Below, piece after piece: positions 25,247-35,263 of a DNA stretch of 51,221 nucleotides. The notes beneath the pieces are model-generated. The model did not search any database. It was not told where the DNA came from and was given only the letters and a program-made list of their open reading frames with translations. This stretch comes from Bacteroidaceae bacterium (lineage in GTDB: Bacteria; Bacteroidota; Bacteroidia; Bacteroidales; Bacteroidaceae), in contig JAGAQY010000023.1 of assembly GCA_017622495.1 (NCBI GenBank), positions 1 through 51,221 on the forward strand, in the 5' to 3' direction. Numbering within the stretch: position 1 is the stretch's first letter; every line of letters begins with the position of its first letter. Position numbers and translations under genes: made by a program.

Positions 25247-25882
25247 ATGGCCGACAATTACTTGGAGAAGAGAATGGAAGAGTACCGCACACGTAGTCAG
25301 TCGACAACAAAGATCACTACCCCCACCCTAAACCAACTGCTCGTGCGCAACCGCAGCTACCGGGGATACGACAAGAATCGCATGGTGAGCACAGAAGAAC
25401 TGCGCCGTATCGTTAATGTCAATACGCGCATTGCCTCAGCACGCAACCAGCAATGCCTCAGATTCCGGTTGGTTACGGCAGAAGAGAGGCAAAAGATACT
25501 GCCACACATACGACTCGGCGGAGCACTACCCGAACTGCATCTCCCTGCCTCTGGCTGTGAGCCGCAAGCCTTCATCGTCGTATGCAGCACACAGCCCGAA
25601 GACCGTTGGGTAGATATAGACCTTGGCATATCGGCACAGAGCATGCTGCTGAAGGCTACCGAGATGAAGCTCAACGGCATATGCATAGGAGCTTTCAATG
25701 CGGCAGCGATTACCCAAGCCCTATCACTCCCCTACCCGCCTCTGCTCATCATCGCCATAGGAAAGGGTATAGAAGACATACGCCTGGTCGAGATTTCCGA
25801 GGAAGAGAGCCACGCCTATTATCGCAATGAAGGTACCCACTACGTTCCCAAGGTAAAACTGGACGACTTGATTATTTCTTAG
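25247..25882 (+). CDS. Nitroreductase family protein, 211 aa
   Basis: From the ATG at 25247 (MADNYLEKRMEEYRTRSQST) the protein has LNQLLVRNRSYRGYDKNRMV, the FMN-phosphate Arg motif of nitroreductases, then NTRIASARNQQCLRFRLVTA, GISAQSMLLKATEMKLNGIC and IIAIGKGIEDI. An in-frame ATG at 25199 overlaps aroE and is less likely. It should be a cytosolic FMN-dependent NAD(P)H oxidoreductase with unknown substrate. It follows aroE closely, ends before a bidirectional terminator, and is distinct from the lipoprotein-type nitroreductase at 23585. Confidence 0.85.
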   Translation: MADNYLEKRMEEYRTRSQSTTKITTPTLNQLLVRNRSYRGYDKNRMVSTEELRRIVNVNTRIASARNQQCLRFRLVTAEERQKILPHIRLGGALPELHLPASGCEPQAFIVVCSTQPEDRWVDIDLGISAQSMLLKATEMKLNGICIGAFNAAAITQALSLPYPPLLIIAIGKGIEDIRLVEISEEESHAYYRNEGTHYVPKVKLDDLIIS

Positions 25883-25903
25883 CTAATAATATAGATGTTT
25901 ATT

Positions 25904-25937
25904 AAAAAAAGAAGCAGACTCATCTGCTTCTTTTTTT
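25904..25937. terminator. Bidirectional terminator between nitroreductase and tRNA-Gly(CCC)
   Basis: GAAGCAGA (25911-25918) pairs with TCTGCTTC (25923-25930) around CTCA, with an A7 run before and a T7 run after, so it serves the rightward nitroreductase transcript and the leftward tRNA transcript. Confidence 0.9.
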
Positions 25938-25939
25938 AG

Positions 25940-26012
25940 AGCGGCAAACGGGGCTCGAACCCGCGACCCTCAGCTTGGGAAGCTGATGCTCTACCAACTG
26001 AGCTACTGCCGC
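25940..26012 (-). tRNA. tRNA-Gly(CCC)
   Basis: On the minus strand a 73-nt cloverleaf: acceptor GCGGCAG at 26012-26006, D arm AGCTCAGTTGGTAGAGC, anticodon stem TCAGC/GCTGA with loop TTCCCAA (anticodon CCC), T loop TTCGAGC. CCA is not encoded. A possible -7 box (TAACTTCG) lies at 26041-26048. Confidence 0.96.
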
Positions 26013-26130
26013 AAATACTATATATTTTGTGTTGGGAACGCGAAGTTATAGACTTTTTTCATTCTATGCAACAAAATGTTTTATTTTTTCATTTTTTATA
26101 CCTATCTTCGTCACTATAAAAACAATTAGT

Positions 26131-26526
26131 ATGGCAAAAAGTAACTATAAGGAACAGAACATCGAGTACCTGAGAAACAAGGCTACTCAAGAGGGAGTAC
26201 ACAAAACCTCCCAAGGCATACTGTACGAGGTACTCGAGAAAGGCAACGGTCCCAAAGCCACCATACGCAGCATCGTATCGGTATACTACAAGGGCATGCT
26301 CATCGATGGCAGTGTATTTGACGACAATACCGGGCAAGGCTACCCCGACGCCTTCCGCCTCACCGACCTTATCACAGGATGGCAGATAGCACTCACTCAA
26401 ATGTGCGTAGGCGACAAGTGGCGCATCTACATACCCTCAGAAGTGGGCTATGGCGCCATGAGTGTAGCAGGTATCCCCAAGCATTCTACCCTCATTTTTG
26501 AAATCAAGCTCGCAGGGGTAAGCTAA
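26131..26526 (+). CDS. FKBP-type peptidyl-prolyl cis-trans isomerase
   Basis: A 131-residue protein from the ATG at 26131 (MAKSNYKEQNIEYLRNKATQ). An upstream in-frame ATG at 26029 would code a Phe-rich stretch ahead of the likely promoter and is rejected. The FKBP core has SIVSVYYKGMLIDGSVFDDN, GWQIALTQMCVGDKWRIYIP and the end STLIFEIKLAGV. It catalyses proline isomerisation in protein folding. There is no signal peptide, so it is cytosolic, unlike the larger periplasmic FKBPs of Bacteroidota. It stands between tRNA-Gly and the large glycosidase gene and probably has its own promoter. Confidence 0.9.
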   Translation: MAKSNYKEQNIEYLRNKATQEGVHKTSQGILYEVLEKGNGPKATIRSIVSVYYKGMLIDGSVFDDNTGQGYPDAFRLTDLITGWQIALTQMCVGDKWRIYIPSEVGYGAMSVAGIPKHSTLIFEIKLAGVS

Positions 26527-26594
26527 GAGAGGGCCTCTTACCTACTTATCACACTCTTCGTGCCAAAGAAACATCTCACCATATTTATCATACA

Positions 26595-29500
26595 ATGACA
26601 CGCTTCAAACTACTCCTCGCAGTAGCCATGATTTCATTATGCGCCACTGCACAAAACGTGACAACATCAAGCAGTTCCATGACCACCAGCCCATGGGCCG
26701 TAAGTGTACCATACAACATTTCCGATGAGGGCACGAAACATGAATTCAAGTTCGGCATGGGTGGCTGGAGTTGGGACTTTTTCGCCCTGCAGCAACGCAA
26801 CCACTGCGGCAAAGAGAACCTCGACATCGCCCGTGTTGGGTTTAACGGACGCTTCGACAAGGCTTACGATGCGCTCACCGCGGAGCAGAAGGCTGCTATG
26901 GATACCGAGCTCCGCAATATAGTGCAGACGGGAGTAAAGTCTATCTTCCTACTGTGCGGTATAGGTAATGTGGGCAACCAACAGGGAGACCTCTCCGGCG
27001 TTCCCTCATGGAACGAAACCACCCGCACCAACTATGTGGACGATATCGTACGTGCCGTAGAGTATGTCGAGGGCAAAGGCTACAAAGTATTTGCCGTAGC
27101 CCCCTTCAATGAGCCAGACTTCGAGAAGACCTATACTGGCAATGCCTCGAACTTCAATGCCGTGGCCGCCATCATGCAGACAAGGCCCCAATTGGCAGGT
27201 AGGGTCTTCGGTCCCAGCACACTAAACAGTTCTGAAGCACCAAAATGGTACTCCACCGTAAAGGACAATATCAACTATGCCAATACCCACCAGCTTGCAG
27301 GTGGCAGGTTCTCTGACTACACTGGCTTCTGGGCTCAGGCCTACAAGGATGGCAAACTCCCCGTAGCCGACGAGATGCACAACGTGATGGAAGCCATGGT
27401 TTGCATTAACTACGGAGGTGTAGCCGGCACCTGGTGGGGATGGGAAGGCATCACCCGTGGCGAATACATACGCATGATCAAAGGCGGCACACAGCTTGCC
27501 TACAAGGAGCGCCCCAACGAGTGGATGACAGCTTCGGTAAACAAATACACTGGCGACAACGGACGCGTAGAGGCCTTCATCGGCACATCGGAGCGCCAGG
27601 CTGTAGCCTCGGCATTCACCTTCATATCCAAAGGCCGACTGGCCTACTATGACGGCCAGGGCCCCGCCTATGACCATACAGAGGAGGTACCGGGAGATCC
27701 TACGGGAGCCTATCAGAAGGGACAGACCAATGCCGAACGGCTCATCCAGATACATACGGGCGAAGATGTACCCGTAGAGCCCATCAACGGACAATACAAA
27801 ATTGTTAATAAGGCGACTGGAAAAGTACTCTCGCTCAATGGAGGCAGACCTGTACGTGGCAACGTATACCAATGGATCGATGGTGGACAGGCCAACCAGG
27901 TATGGGACGTATATCCCATCGACAAGACTACCGTAGCAGACTACAGCTATGTGGTCATCCGCAATGCCAACACCTCAGGTGTGCCCCTCTACCTCGATGC
28001 GCAAGCTTGGAACATGGACAATGGTGCCAACGTAACCGTATACTCCGATGGCGATGACCTGAGCACTCAACCCAACGTATGGCAACGCTGGTACTTGCGC
28101 TACATGGGCGATGGATACTACCATATCATCAACCACTTCTCAGGCTTATATGTAGGCATCAATGGAAGCAATACTGCGAATGGCGCCAACGTGGTGGAAC
28201 TGAACAACAACGGAGGCGACAATCTGCTATGGAAATTTATCCCCGCCGACAGCAAGGTAGAGACCACTGCTCCCGAGGTCCCCATAGGACTGACCGCCAC
28301 AGCCCAAGAGGGTGCCGTGAAGCTGACATGGACCGCCAATGAGGAGACCGACATCCATGGATATATGGTATACCGCTACAATGACGGAGCCGACATATGG
28401 GAATGCATAGGACGCAAGGTGCGGGGCACAGCATTCCTGGACAACACCTGCCGCAAAGGACAACCCCTCCGCTACCGCATCAAGGCACTTGACGATGCAT
28501 ACAACCTGAGTGAGGCTTCGGCAGAGGTTACATCACAGACTGCAACAAACCCTGTACGTATCGGACAATGGACAGGCCTATCAAACAGAGACAGCGACAA
28601 CAACAAGCTACATGCCGTAATGAATGGGGCTACACTGACTACAGACAAAGAGCGCCCGGCCTTCTCATTCGACGGTAAAGACGACTACATGAAACTCCCT
28701 TATCACGTGGGCGATATGGAGCAAATGACCTTTACCGCATGGGTCAAGACTAGCAGCACCAGTGCTTGGCAGCGCATCTTCGACTTCGGCAATGGCGAGG
28801 ATGAATACCTATTCCTCACCCCCACTAACGGCAGCAACATGCGATTTGAGATAAAGAAAGACGGTGTCATGCAGGGCTTGGACGCCACCGACAAATTGGG
28901 TATAGGCTTATGGAAACATGTAGCAGTAACCATCGGCACCGATGAGGTATGTATATATATAGATGGAGAACTCAACGCGTCTACCAAAGACATCACCCTA
29001 CGCCCATCAGATGTAGTCCCCACCTTGAGTTACCTTGGTCGGTCGCAGTTTGATGCCGACCCCACCTTCAAGGGTATGATGAGCGATGTGCGCATCTACA
29101 ACTACGCCCTCACCGCCGAGGAGATAAAGGGCGTGGCCGGCGATTCTGTTTCAAGCGAAGGAGTCGACATCACTGCAGAGCGCATACCAGCCATAGCAGA
29201 CAATCTGGACAACTGGACATACACGGGTCCGTGGTCGACATGGACAGACGAGACTGAACATGCCACCACACTCACCTCTCCATATGTACGCACCACATCA
29301 GCTGGAGTCAGCACGCTCAGCAAGGCCCTCACCTATCTGCCCGAAGGCCAATACAAGCTGGCGGCAAATGTATATGCCTATAATTATGGCTCCACGAAGA
29401 GGAGTCAGTATCTATACCTCAACGAGCAGACGCTGGCCATCAACTCGGCCAACAACCGCTCAGCTACACTACGCAGCATCGTAGGCACTGTAGCGCCGGA

Positions 29501-30800
29501 CGGCAAAATGGAGTTTGGCCTCAAAGCCACCTCCGCATCGAGTGCCGCCAATATTGCCATGGACAATGTGCAACTGATATTCCAAGGTACCGCAGCAGAG
29601 TATATCGAAGGCATCAACAATATAACCTACGACATGCTTGCCGAGGCACTGACCCTCGTAGACAAACCGATGAATGCCACCCCTGGAGCAGCGCTGCGTA
29701 CAGCTGTAGATGCTGCGAACACAGCCATGGGAACCTATATCGCCCACATCGAAAACGGCACAGCCACCCCGGCCGATGTCGAAGCATGGATAAGCGCACT
29801 GGAGAGCATACTCGCTGCGGCGAGCAATGCCAAAGTATCGGTTGAAGCCTACAAGCCATTGGCCACACAGGTTGCAGCGGCACATACCAAGGCTGCCACC
29901 TATCCTCAGAAGAATGGCAACGACCTCTTTGCCGAGGAGCTGGGCGCCATAGAAGCCAAGCTCGTTGCAGGCGAATATGCCGACACCGATATTGCAGCCA
30001 TCGTCCTTGAGGTCAAGGGTATCACCAACCGCTACATGTTGGCCGACGCCATGATAGAGGCCAGTAAGGACAATCCCATCGACGTGACCGACAGGGTAGT
30101 TGAGCAAGCATCATTTGATGGCAACACCTACACATCGTGGATAGCCTCTTCCATCCCCACGATGGCCTATGGCATTGTCGAGTTTACCAACACCACCTTC
30201 GATATCCACCAGGAGCTTTATGGCATGCCTGCTGGTGTATATCAACTGCAAGCACAAGCATTCTATCGCTATGGCAACGAAGTGCTCCACTACTCCGCCT
30301 ATAATAACGGTAACATCAAACGCAATGCCAAACTCTACATCTCACACAGCACTGCTGAGATGCAAACAGCCGATGTGATGGCCATTTCTGACGATCCATC
30401 GGAGATACATCAATGGGGCGAATGGTCTACCCGACTATACGACGGTCTGCCCACGCCCAATGACTTGGTGGCAGCCAGCGAAGCCATCGACACCCTGCAC
30501 AAGTATACACCCAAGGATGGATACAACAGCGTAGAGATTTTCGCTGCCGAGACGGGCAACCTCACCATCGGTGTCAAGAAAGAGGCGAAGAGAAGCAACG
30601 ACTGGACAGCCATCGGAGGATTCAGCCTCTACTACCTTGGCAAGGATAAAGGGAACATGGCTGTGGAGGATATCGCCAGCAGCGAAGCCACTGTGATTGC
30701 CATATACAACACCAACGGTATACGCATTGCCACCATGCAGAAAGGCATCAACATACTGCACATGAGCGATGGCACCACAATCAAAGTAGTGGCACAATAA
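26595..30800 (+). CDS. Large secreted modular glycosidase (clan GH-A type) with lectin-like, FN3 and LamG domains
   Basis: 1401 residues with a signal peptide ending near ATAQ. Residues about 40-400 look like a TIM-barrel glycosidase: VFAVAPFNEPDF has the N-E-P acid/base motif (E about 173) and PVADEMH (E about 260) is a possible nucleophile; the family (GH30-like or other) is not settled. About 403-555: ricin-type beta-trefoil repeats (IVNKATGKVLSLNGG, GDNLLWKFIPAD). About 560-655: fibronectin type III. About 660-860: LamG/concanavalin fold. After that come beta-rich and helical linker modules. The end, VIAIYNTNGIRIATMQKGIN then GTTIKVVAQ, resembles a type IX secretion signal. It probably acts on a plant polysaccharide at the cell surface. 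Confidence 0.75.
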   Translation: MTRFKLLLAVAMISLCATAQNVTTSSSSMTTSPWAVSVPYNISDEGTKHEFKFGMGGWSWDFFALQQRNHCGKENLDIARVGFNGRFDKAYDALTAEQKAAMDTELRNIVQTGVKSIFLLCGIGNVGNQQGDLSGVPSWNETTRTNYVDDIVRAVEYVEGKGYKVFAVAPFNEPDFEKTYTGNASNFNAVAAIMQTRPQLAGRVFGPSTLNSSEAPKWYSTVKDNINYANTHQLAGGRFSDYTGFWAQAYKDGKLPVADEMHNVMEAMVCINYGGVAGTWWGWEGITRGEYIRMIKGGTQLAYKERPNEWMTASVNKYTGDNGRVEAFIGTSERQAVASAFTFISKGRLAYYDGQGPAYDHTEEVPGDPTGAYQKGQTNAERLIQIHTGEDVPVEPINGQYKIVNKATGKVLSLNGGRPVRGNVYQWIDGGQANQVWDVYPIDKTTVADYSYVVIRNANTSGVPLYLDAQAWNMDNGANVTVYSDGDDLSTQPNVWQRWYLRYMGDGYYHIINHFSGLYVGINGSNTANGANVVELNNNGGDNLLWKFIPADSKVETTAPEVPIGLTATAQEGAVKLTWTANEETDIHGYMVYRYNDGADIWECIGRKVRGTAFLDNTCRKGQPLRYRIKALDDAYNLSEASAEVTSQTATNPVRIGQWTGLSNRDSDNNKLHAVMNGATLTTDKERPAFSFDGKDDYMKLPYHVGDMEQMTFTAWVKTSSTSAWQRIFDFGNGEDEYLFLTPTNGSNMRFEIKKDGVMQGLDATDKLGIGLWKHVAVTIGTDEVCIYIDGELNASTKDITLRPSDVVPTLSYLGRSQFDADPTFKGMMSDVRIYNYALTAEEIKGVAGDSVSSEGVDITAERIPAIADNLDNWTYTGPWSTWTDETEHATTLTSPYVRTTSAGVSTLSKALTYLPEGQYKLAANVYAYNYGSTKRSQYLYLNEQTLAINSANNRSATLRSIVGTVAPDGKMEFGLKATSASSAANIAMDNVQLIFQGTAAEYIEGINNITYDMLAEALTLVDKPMNATPGAALRTAVDAANTAMGTYIAHIENGTATPADVEAWISALESILAAASNAKVSVEAYKPLATQVAAAHTKAATYPQKNGNDLFAEELGAIEAKLVAGEYADTDIAAIVLEVKGITNRYMLADAMIEASKDNPIDVTDRVVEQASFDGNTYTSWIASSIPTMAYGIVEFTNTTFDIHQELYGMPAGVYQLQAQAFYRYGNEVLHYSAYNNGNIKRNAKLYISHSTAEMQTADVMAISDDPSEIHQWGEWSTRLYDGLPTPNDLVAASEAIDTLHKYTPKDGYNSVEIFAAETGNLTIGVKKEAKRSNDWTAIGGFSLYYLGKDKGNMAVEDIASSEATVIAIYNTNGIRIATMQKGINILHMSDGTTIKVVAQ

Positions 30801-30826
30801 CCCATAGCAGTTATACAGACTTGCCT

Positions 30827-30867
30827 AAAAGAAGAGAGGCGCACCGTGGTGCACCTCTCTTCTTTTT
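30827..30867. terminator. Bidirectional terminator between glycosidase and uxaB
   Basis: AAGAAGAGAGGCGCAC pairs with GTGCACCTCTCTTCTT (one mismatch) around CGTG, with A runs before and T runs after. It serves the two convergent genes. Confidence 0.88.
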
Positions 30868-30871
30868 ATAT

Positions 30872-30892
30872 CGTTAAACGTTCACCGTTCAT
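30872..30892. repeat. Heptad repeat CGTTAAA-CGTTCAC-CGTTCAT at the uxaB stop
   Basis: Three consecutive 7-bp units sharing CGTT, ending on the first base of the uxaB stop codon (minus strand). It is one of the short heptad arrays in the window. Confidence 0.6.
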
Positions 30893-32331
30893 CAAACAAT
30901 CCCCTTCACCGTCTCGAGCATGCCTACAGCCTGTATGCTGTCAAGATACTCTACCACGAGGTCGGTCAATCCAGGAATCTCATTGAGGTTGCCCTTCCAG
31001 ATGCTCTCCTCGGCCAATACGCCTTCGGCCACCTTACGTGTGTCGCCAGTAGCCCAAAGTTCCTTGAGCAATGCCATGATTTCGGGAGCATCGTTGGGTA
31101 CGATTTCTGCACCGTCTTCGCGCACACCCCCCTTATAATAGGTAATGATAGCAGCCAGTCCGAGTACAAGTCCCTTAGGCAGCTCGCCCTTGCGCTGCAG
31201 ATATGTCTTCAATCCAGGCAGGTCGCGAGTCTCATATTTGGGGAACGAGTTGAGCATGATACTCGTTACCTGATGGTCTACGAAAGGATTCACAAAGCGC
31301 TCCAGCACATCGCCGGCAAACTGCTGCAGTTCCTCCTTCGGCAGGTTGAGTGTCTCCATCAGTTCCTCGAACATCACCTTATTGATATACTTACCTATCA
31401 CGGGGTGCTGACAAGCATCGCGCACGATGTTCACGCCAGACAAATAGGCCACGGGTGACAATACCGTGTGCGGGCCATTGAGCAGCGTCACCTTGCGTTC
31501 GTGGTAAGGCTCCTCAGAGGGTACAAACAGCACGTTCAGTCCAGCTTTGTCAGCAGGGAACTCATTGGCTATTTCTGCAGGAGCTTCTATCACCCAGAGA
31601 TGGAAGAACTCACCCTGTACCACCATATTGTCATCGTACCCCAGTTTAGCCTTGATATCATCAATCTCCTTGCGTGGGAATCCCGGCACTATACGGTCGA
31701 CCAATGTAGCATAAACGCCACACGCATTAAGGAACCAATTCTTGAACTCCTCACCCAATGCCCACAGGTCAATATACTGCAGTATGCATTCCTTGAGCTT
31801 ATGGCCATTGAGGAATATCAGTTCACAAGGGAATACGATGAGTCCCTTTGTCATGTCGCCCTTGAAATACTCGTAGCGGTGATACAGCAGCTGGGTCAGC
31901 TTACCAGGATAAGATGACGCAGGAGCATCAGTCAACTTGCATGAGGGGTCAAAAGTAATACCAGCCTCAGTAGTATTCGAGATGACAAAGCGTATCTCAG
32001 GCTGCTCGGCCAGCTTCATAAATTCGTCAAACTGGGTATATGCATTCAGCGCACGGCTGATTACATCAATCTTGGTCAAGCTATTCACGGGCTCGCCCTT
32101 ATCGAGTCCCTGCAGGTTGACATGATAGAGACAGTCTTGTCCATTGAGCATATCAATCATACCCTTCTCGATAGGCTGCACCACCACTACACTACCATTG
32201 AAGTCTGTCTTCTCATTCATATTGAAGATAATCCAATCTACAAAAGCGCGCAAGAAGTTACCTTCTCCAAACTGAATCACCTTCTCCGGACGCACTGTCT
32301 TGTGTACCGTCTCTTTATTCAATGCTTTCAT
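30892..32331 (-). CDS. uxaB: Tagaturonate reductase
   Basis: A 479-residue member of the mannitol dehydrogenase/long-chain polyol dehydrogenase family. The N-terminal VIQFGEGNFLRAFVDWIIFN is the NAD-binding start of UxaB-like proteins. VISNTTEAGITF and the catalytic lysine segment ERKVTLLNGPHTVLSPVAYL follow; GYDDNMVVQGEFFHLWVIEA is also typical of UxaB. It interconverts tagaturonate and altronate with NAD(H) in galacturonate breakdown, so it points to pectin use. It is convergent with the large glycosidase and followed on the same strand, upstream, by the GH127 gene. Only this gene of the uxa pathway is in the window; uxaA, uxaC and kdg genes must be elsewhere. Confidence 0.9.
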   Translation of the reverse strand: MKALNKETVHKTVRPEKVIQFGEGNFLRAFVDWIIFNMNEKTDFNGSVVVVQPIEKGMIDMLNGQDCLYHVNLQGLDKGEPVNSLTKIDVISRALNAYTQFDEFMKLAEQPEIRFVISNTTEAGITFDPSCKLTDAPASSYPGKLTQLLYHRYEYFKGDMTKGLIVFPCELIFLNGHKLKECILQYIDLWALGEEFKNWFLNACGVYATLVDRIVPGFPRKEIDDIKAKLGYDDNMVVQGEFFHLWVIEAPAEIANEFPADKAGLNVLFVPSEEPYHERKVTLLNGPHTVLSPVAYLSGVNIVRDACQHPVIGKYINKVMFEELMETLNLPKEELQQFAGDVLERFVNPFVDHQVTSIMLNSFPKYETRDLPGLKTYLQRKGELPKGLVLGLAAIITYYKGGVREDGAEIVPNDAPEIMALLKELWATGDTRKVAEGVLAEESIWKGNLNEIPGLTDLVVEYLDSIQAVGMLETVKGIV

Positions 32332-32528
32332 TGCTATTATAATTTAAAGATTATGTTGCTGCGAAATTACAATAAGACTGCGAAAAATACAAAAAAACGT
32401 CTACATTTTTTGTAATGCTGCTCTTCACCAACGGGTTTAGACATTCCATGTCCTACATAAGCGAGTGAACAAAGGACAAAAATCTTGGTTATAAAGTTGC
32501 CCCTCACTGCTTATATAGGACAACGCAC

Positions 32529-34928
32529 TTACTTGACCAGACGTACGTGAAAGACGCCACCTGCCACCGTGCCCGGTTTACTCTGGAAGCATACGTTGAT
32601 GACAGACTTGCCTTTCAGCCACTCGGCAGGGATTGGGTACTCAGCGTTGACGAAGGATTCGTGTTTCCATTTGCCAACGATATTTTCTGTCGTGAGCAAT
32701 TGACCATCTATGAGGATGTCAAAGGTACGATTACCACTCTCGTTGCCCCAATACCGCACCATCAAGGCAAGGTTCTCCTCACCCTTTGTGTCCATATTAT
32801 AGGAGAAAAAGCCTCCGTTGGTAGCATCGCGCCATCCCTCACTCTGGAAATACCCCTTTTGGGAGCCTTTACTCTGCATCTGATGATCCACCTCGGGCTG
32901 CTGCTCGGCAGTGGCTACAGCATCGACTGTGCGTGCATCGAGCAGGAGTTTCTGTGTCTCGGCATCACGCATGCGTTGTTGATAGGCCTCATACTCGGCC
33001 TTACTCATCGAGAGCCAATACATCATATAGCGGCTGTCATGTATTTGGCTGAACGGTTCGAGTTCAAGGTCTGCATACTTCTTTTCAAACAATCCTGGCA
33101 CGGTGAAGTGCATGGGCTTTCCGCTCACAGGTTGCATACCTTGCAGTTTCTCTACAATCTCGTCACGCTCGCCAATAAGGAACGGTGTATCGAAGAGTGA
33201 CACCAAGGGACCATGAGCGATATGGGCCCAACGACCATCGTTGGCAACAAGTCCATCGAGGCGATAGTCGCCCATACGAGCACCCATCAAGATAGGGCCG
33301 CGCATAATAGCTATGTAGTTGGGGAGGTTGGGCAACTCCTCTACGGTAATAGTCATGGGCATGGTGACCTCGATGACGTCGCCCTTCTTCCAACGACGCT
33401 CTATCTCGATATACGATGAGGGCTTTGCACCTACGGCATAGTCTTTTCCCTTGCATATGACCTTCATCTCACCGGGCTTAACCCACCATGGGCAACGGAT
33501 CTTGATCTTCAGGGTCTGCGCCTTGCGGGAGTCTATAGTGAGACGCACGGTCTCCTCACTCGGGAAATTGGTTTCTTGTTTGATGACGAACTTCTTCTCC
33601 TTCCAGTTGAGTTGCGATGCCACGAATAGGTTTACATAGAGTTCGTCATCGGTATGTGTATAGATGAACTCACCATATTTGCCATGGTTTTCCATGCCAG
33701 TTCCTACACAACACCACATGCCGCTGTTGGGAGCCGAATATACACGGTAGTGTGCGGGGCGAGCCGAAGTGAAGTATACATATCCACCGTGCTCGGGGTG
33801 CTGGGTAGAGAGTATGTGGTTAAACATGGCACGCTCGTAATAGTCTGCATAGCGCACATCACCAGTCATGCGGAAAAGGTTTTGGGTGAGCTTCATCATA
33901 TTATTGGTATTGCACGACTCGGGGCCTTCACGATCATCGACATAGCTCTTGCAGTCATCGGCCGAGGCGAAGTGCTCGCGGCGGCTATTACCGCCAAGGG
34001 CCAAAGAGCGAGTATTGACTACCGTTTCCCAGAAAAACTCGGCTGCCCGCTGATAGTAGGCGGCATCTGCTTCCTGTCCGGCAAGCTGCAGCATCTCAGC
34101 TGTTCGTGCATGTCCTACAACCTTAGGCACCTGGGTGTTGGCATGACGGTTGTCGAGGTTGTCGACGCCCTTGGCCATGCTGTCGAGCAACCAATGGTGG
34201 GCAAAGCGCTTGGCAACTTCCAGATACTTCTTATCACCAGTTATCTGATAGGCATCGGCATACACCTCGTTCATGCCGCCAAACTCCTGTCCACACATCC
34301 GCTCCATCTCCTCATCGGTGAGCGCCCCTGTAACGTCACATCCCCAGTCGCATAGTTTGAGAAACATCTCCTTGGCCATGTCGCTTCCTGCATACATCCA
34401 CGCATCGCGCAAACCTGCAAATGTCTTGTGGATATTGTACCAGGGTACCCAATAGCGGTTCACAAAGCCGTAGTTACCGTTCTTGACTTCGCTCCACAGG
34501 TGGTCGCTATCGGGCACACCGCCCACATATCCATTACCATTCTTGTCTTGGCAACGCTTGAGCTCGGCAAGCACGTAGTCCAATCGTTCTTTACATTCCT
34601 TATTGCCCGTGGCAGCATAGTGCATAGCCAATGCCGAGATGTAGTGGCCGCCCACATGTCCGTCGAGACCCGCCCAGTTGGGGAAGTACTCAGCTTTCTT
34701 GGGCAACCCAGCCTCTTTGAGGAAAGGCGCCAACAGGCGATCAGTGTCATACTGAAGCAATACATCAATATTTAGGTCCATGGCATGCTTGAACGGGCCG
34801 TCGAGCAACTGCACCTCTGATAATGAGAAGGTGTTGGGATAAAGCACATCTTGCGAAACTGCCGTACCGGCCGTCGCCGACAGTGCCACCGACAGCAGAA
34901 GGGTTTTAACAGATTTCATATTTTTCAT
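32529..34928 (-). CDS. GH127-type beta-L-arabinofuranosidase (DUF1680 family)
   Basis: A 799-residue secreted protein with a signal peptide (VKTLLLSVALSATAGTAVSQ). The (alpha/alpha)6-barrel region holds YFPNWAGLDGHVGGHYISAL and NRYWVPWYNIHKTFAGLRDA. The zinc/cysteine site known from HypBA1 is present: E337 and C339 in GPESCNTNNM, and C406-C407 in MWCCVGTGMENHG, one of which is the expected nucleophile. The C-terminal 140 residues form a beta-rich accessory domain (DUF6805-like). It should release beta-L-arabinofuranose from plant or glycoprotein glycans in the periplasm or at the surface. GH146 is a close alternative family. It lies upstream of uxaB on the same strand. Confidence 0.9.
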   Translation of the reverse strand: MKNMKSVKTLLLSVALSATAGTAVSQDVLYPNTFSLSEVQLLDGPFKHAMDLNIDVLLQYDTDRLLAPFLKEAGLPKKAEYFPNWAGLDGHVGGHYISALAMHYAATGNKECKERLDYVLAELKRCQDKNGNGYVGGVPDSDHLWSEVKNGNYGFVNRYWVPWYNIHKTFAGLRDAWMYAGSDMAKEMFLKLCDWGCDVTGALTDEEMERMCGQEFGGMNEVYADAYQITGDKKYLEVAKRFAHHWLLDSMAKGVDNLDNRHANTQVPKVVGHARTAEMLQLAGQEADAAYYQRAAEFFWETVVNTRSLALGGNSRREHFASADDCKSYVDDREGPESCNTNNMMKLTQNLFRMTGDVRYADYYERAMFNHILSTQHPEHGGYVYFTSARPAHYRVYSAPNSGMWCCVGTGMENHGKYGEFIYTHTDDELYVNLFVASQLNWKEKKFVIKQETNFPSEETVRLTIDSRKAQTLKIKIRCPWWVKPGEMKVICKGKDYAVGAKPSSYIEIERRWKKGDVIEVTMPMTITVEELPNLPNYIAIMRGPILMGARMGDYRLDGLVANDGRWAHIAHGPLVSLFDTPFLIGERDEIVEKLQGMQPVSGKPMHFTVPGLFEKKYADLELEPFSQIHDSRYMMYWLSMSKAEYEAYQQRMRDAETQKLLLDARTVDAVATAEQQPEVDHQMQSKGSQKGYFQSEGWRDATNGGFFSYNMDTKGEENLALMVRYWGNESGNRTFDILIDGQLLTTENIVGKWKHESFVNAEYPIPAEWLKGKSVINVCFQSKPGTVAGGVFHVRLVK

Positions 34929-35213
34929 CGCGTTATTATGTATATTACATTTAATTAATATTCAACTCCTTGAATACACCAAAGCAAGATATTGACCCAT
35001 AATGCAGAGCGGGAATACCTTCATATAGGAGTATAATTCTTGCGAGTTAGCTGCGAAAATAGTGAATTATTTGATATAATGAAAGTTATTTGCACAAAAA
35101 TGTGAGTAATGACAGAATTTAAGGGCACCAGCGACGAGGCGACTGAGTGCCATGGCATTCCTGTGTTATACCTATTTATATATAAGAAAAGAAAAAATCA
35201 CTATTTTTAGGTA
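34929..35213. other. Divergent intergenic region between GH127 and feoB
   Basis: No gene or clear repeat is supported. It should hold the GH127 promoter, which I could not place with confidence, and runs up to the feoB promoter. Confidence 0.35.
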
Positions 35214-35244
35214 TTGTGCAAACGAGAGGGTTGTTGTAATTTTG
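35214..35244 (+). promoter_or_regulatory. feoB promoter
   Basis: TTG (35214-35216), 20 bp, TAATTTTG (35237-35244), 19 bp before the ATG. No Fur-type box was recognised. Confidence 0.7.
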
Positions 35245-35263
35245 CAAAGTTAAATGAGGTGTT

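Noticed and set aside
35123..35155. GGCAC/GTGCC stem upstream of feoB
   Set aside because: Only a 5-bp stem with a long loop and no link to a promoter or gene start; could be chance.
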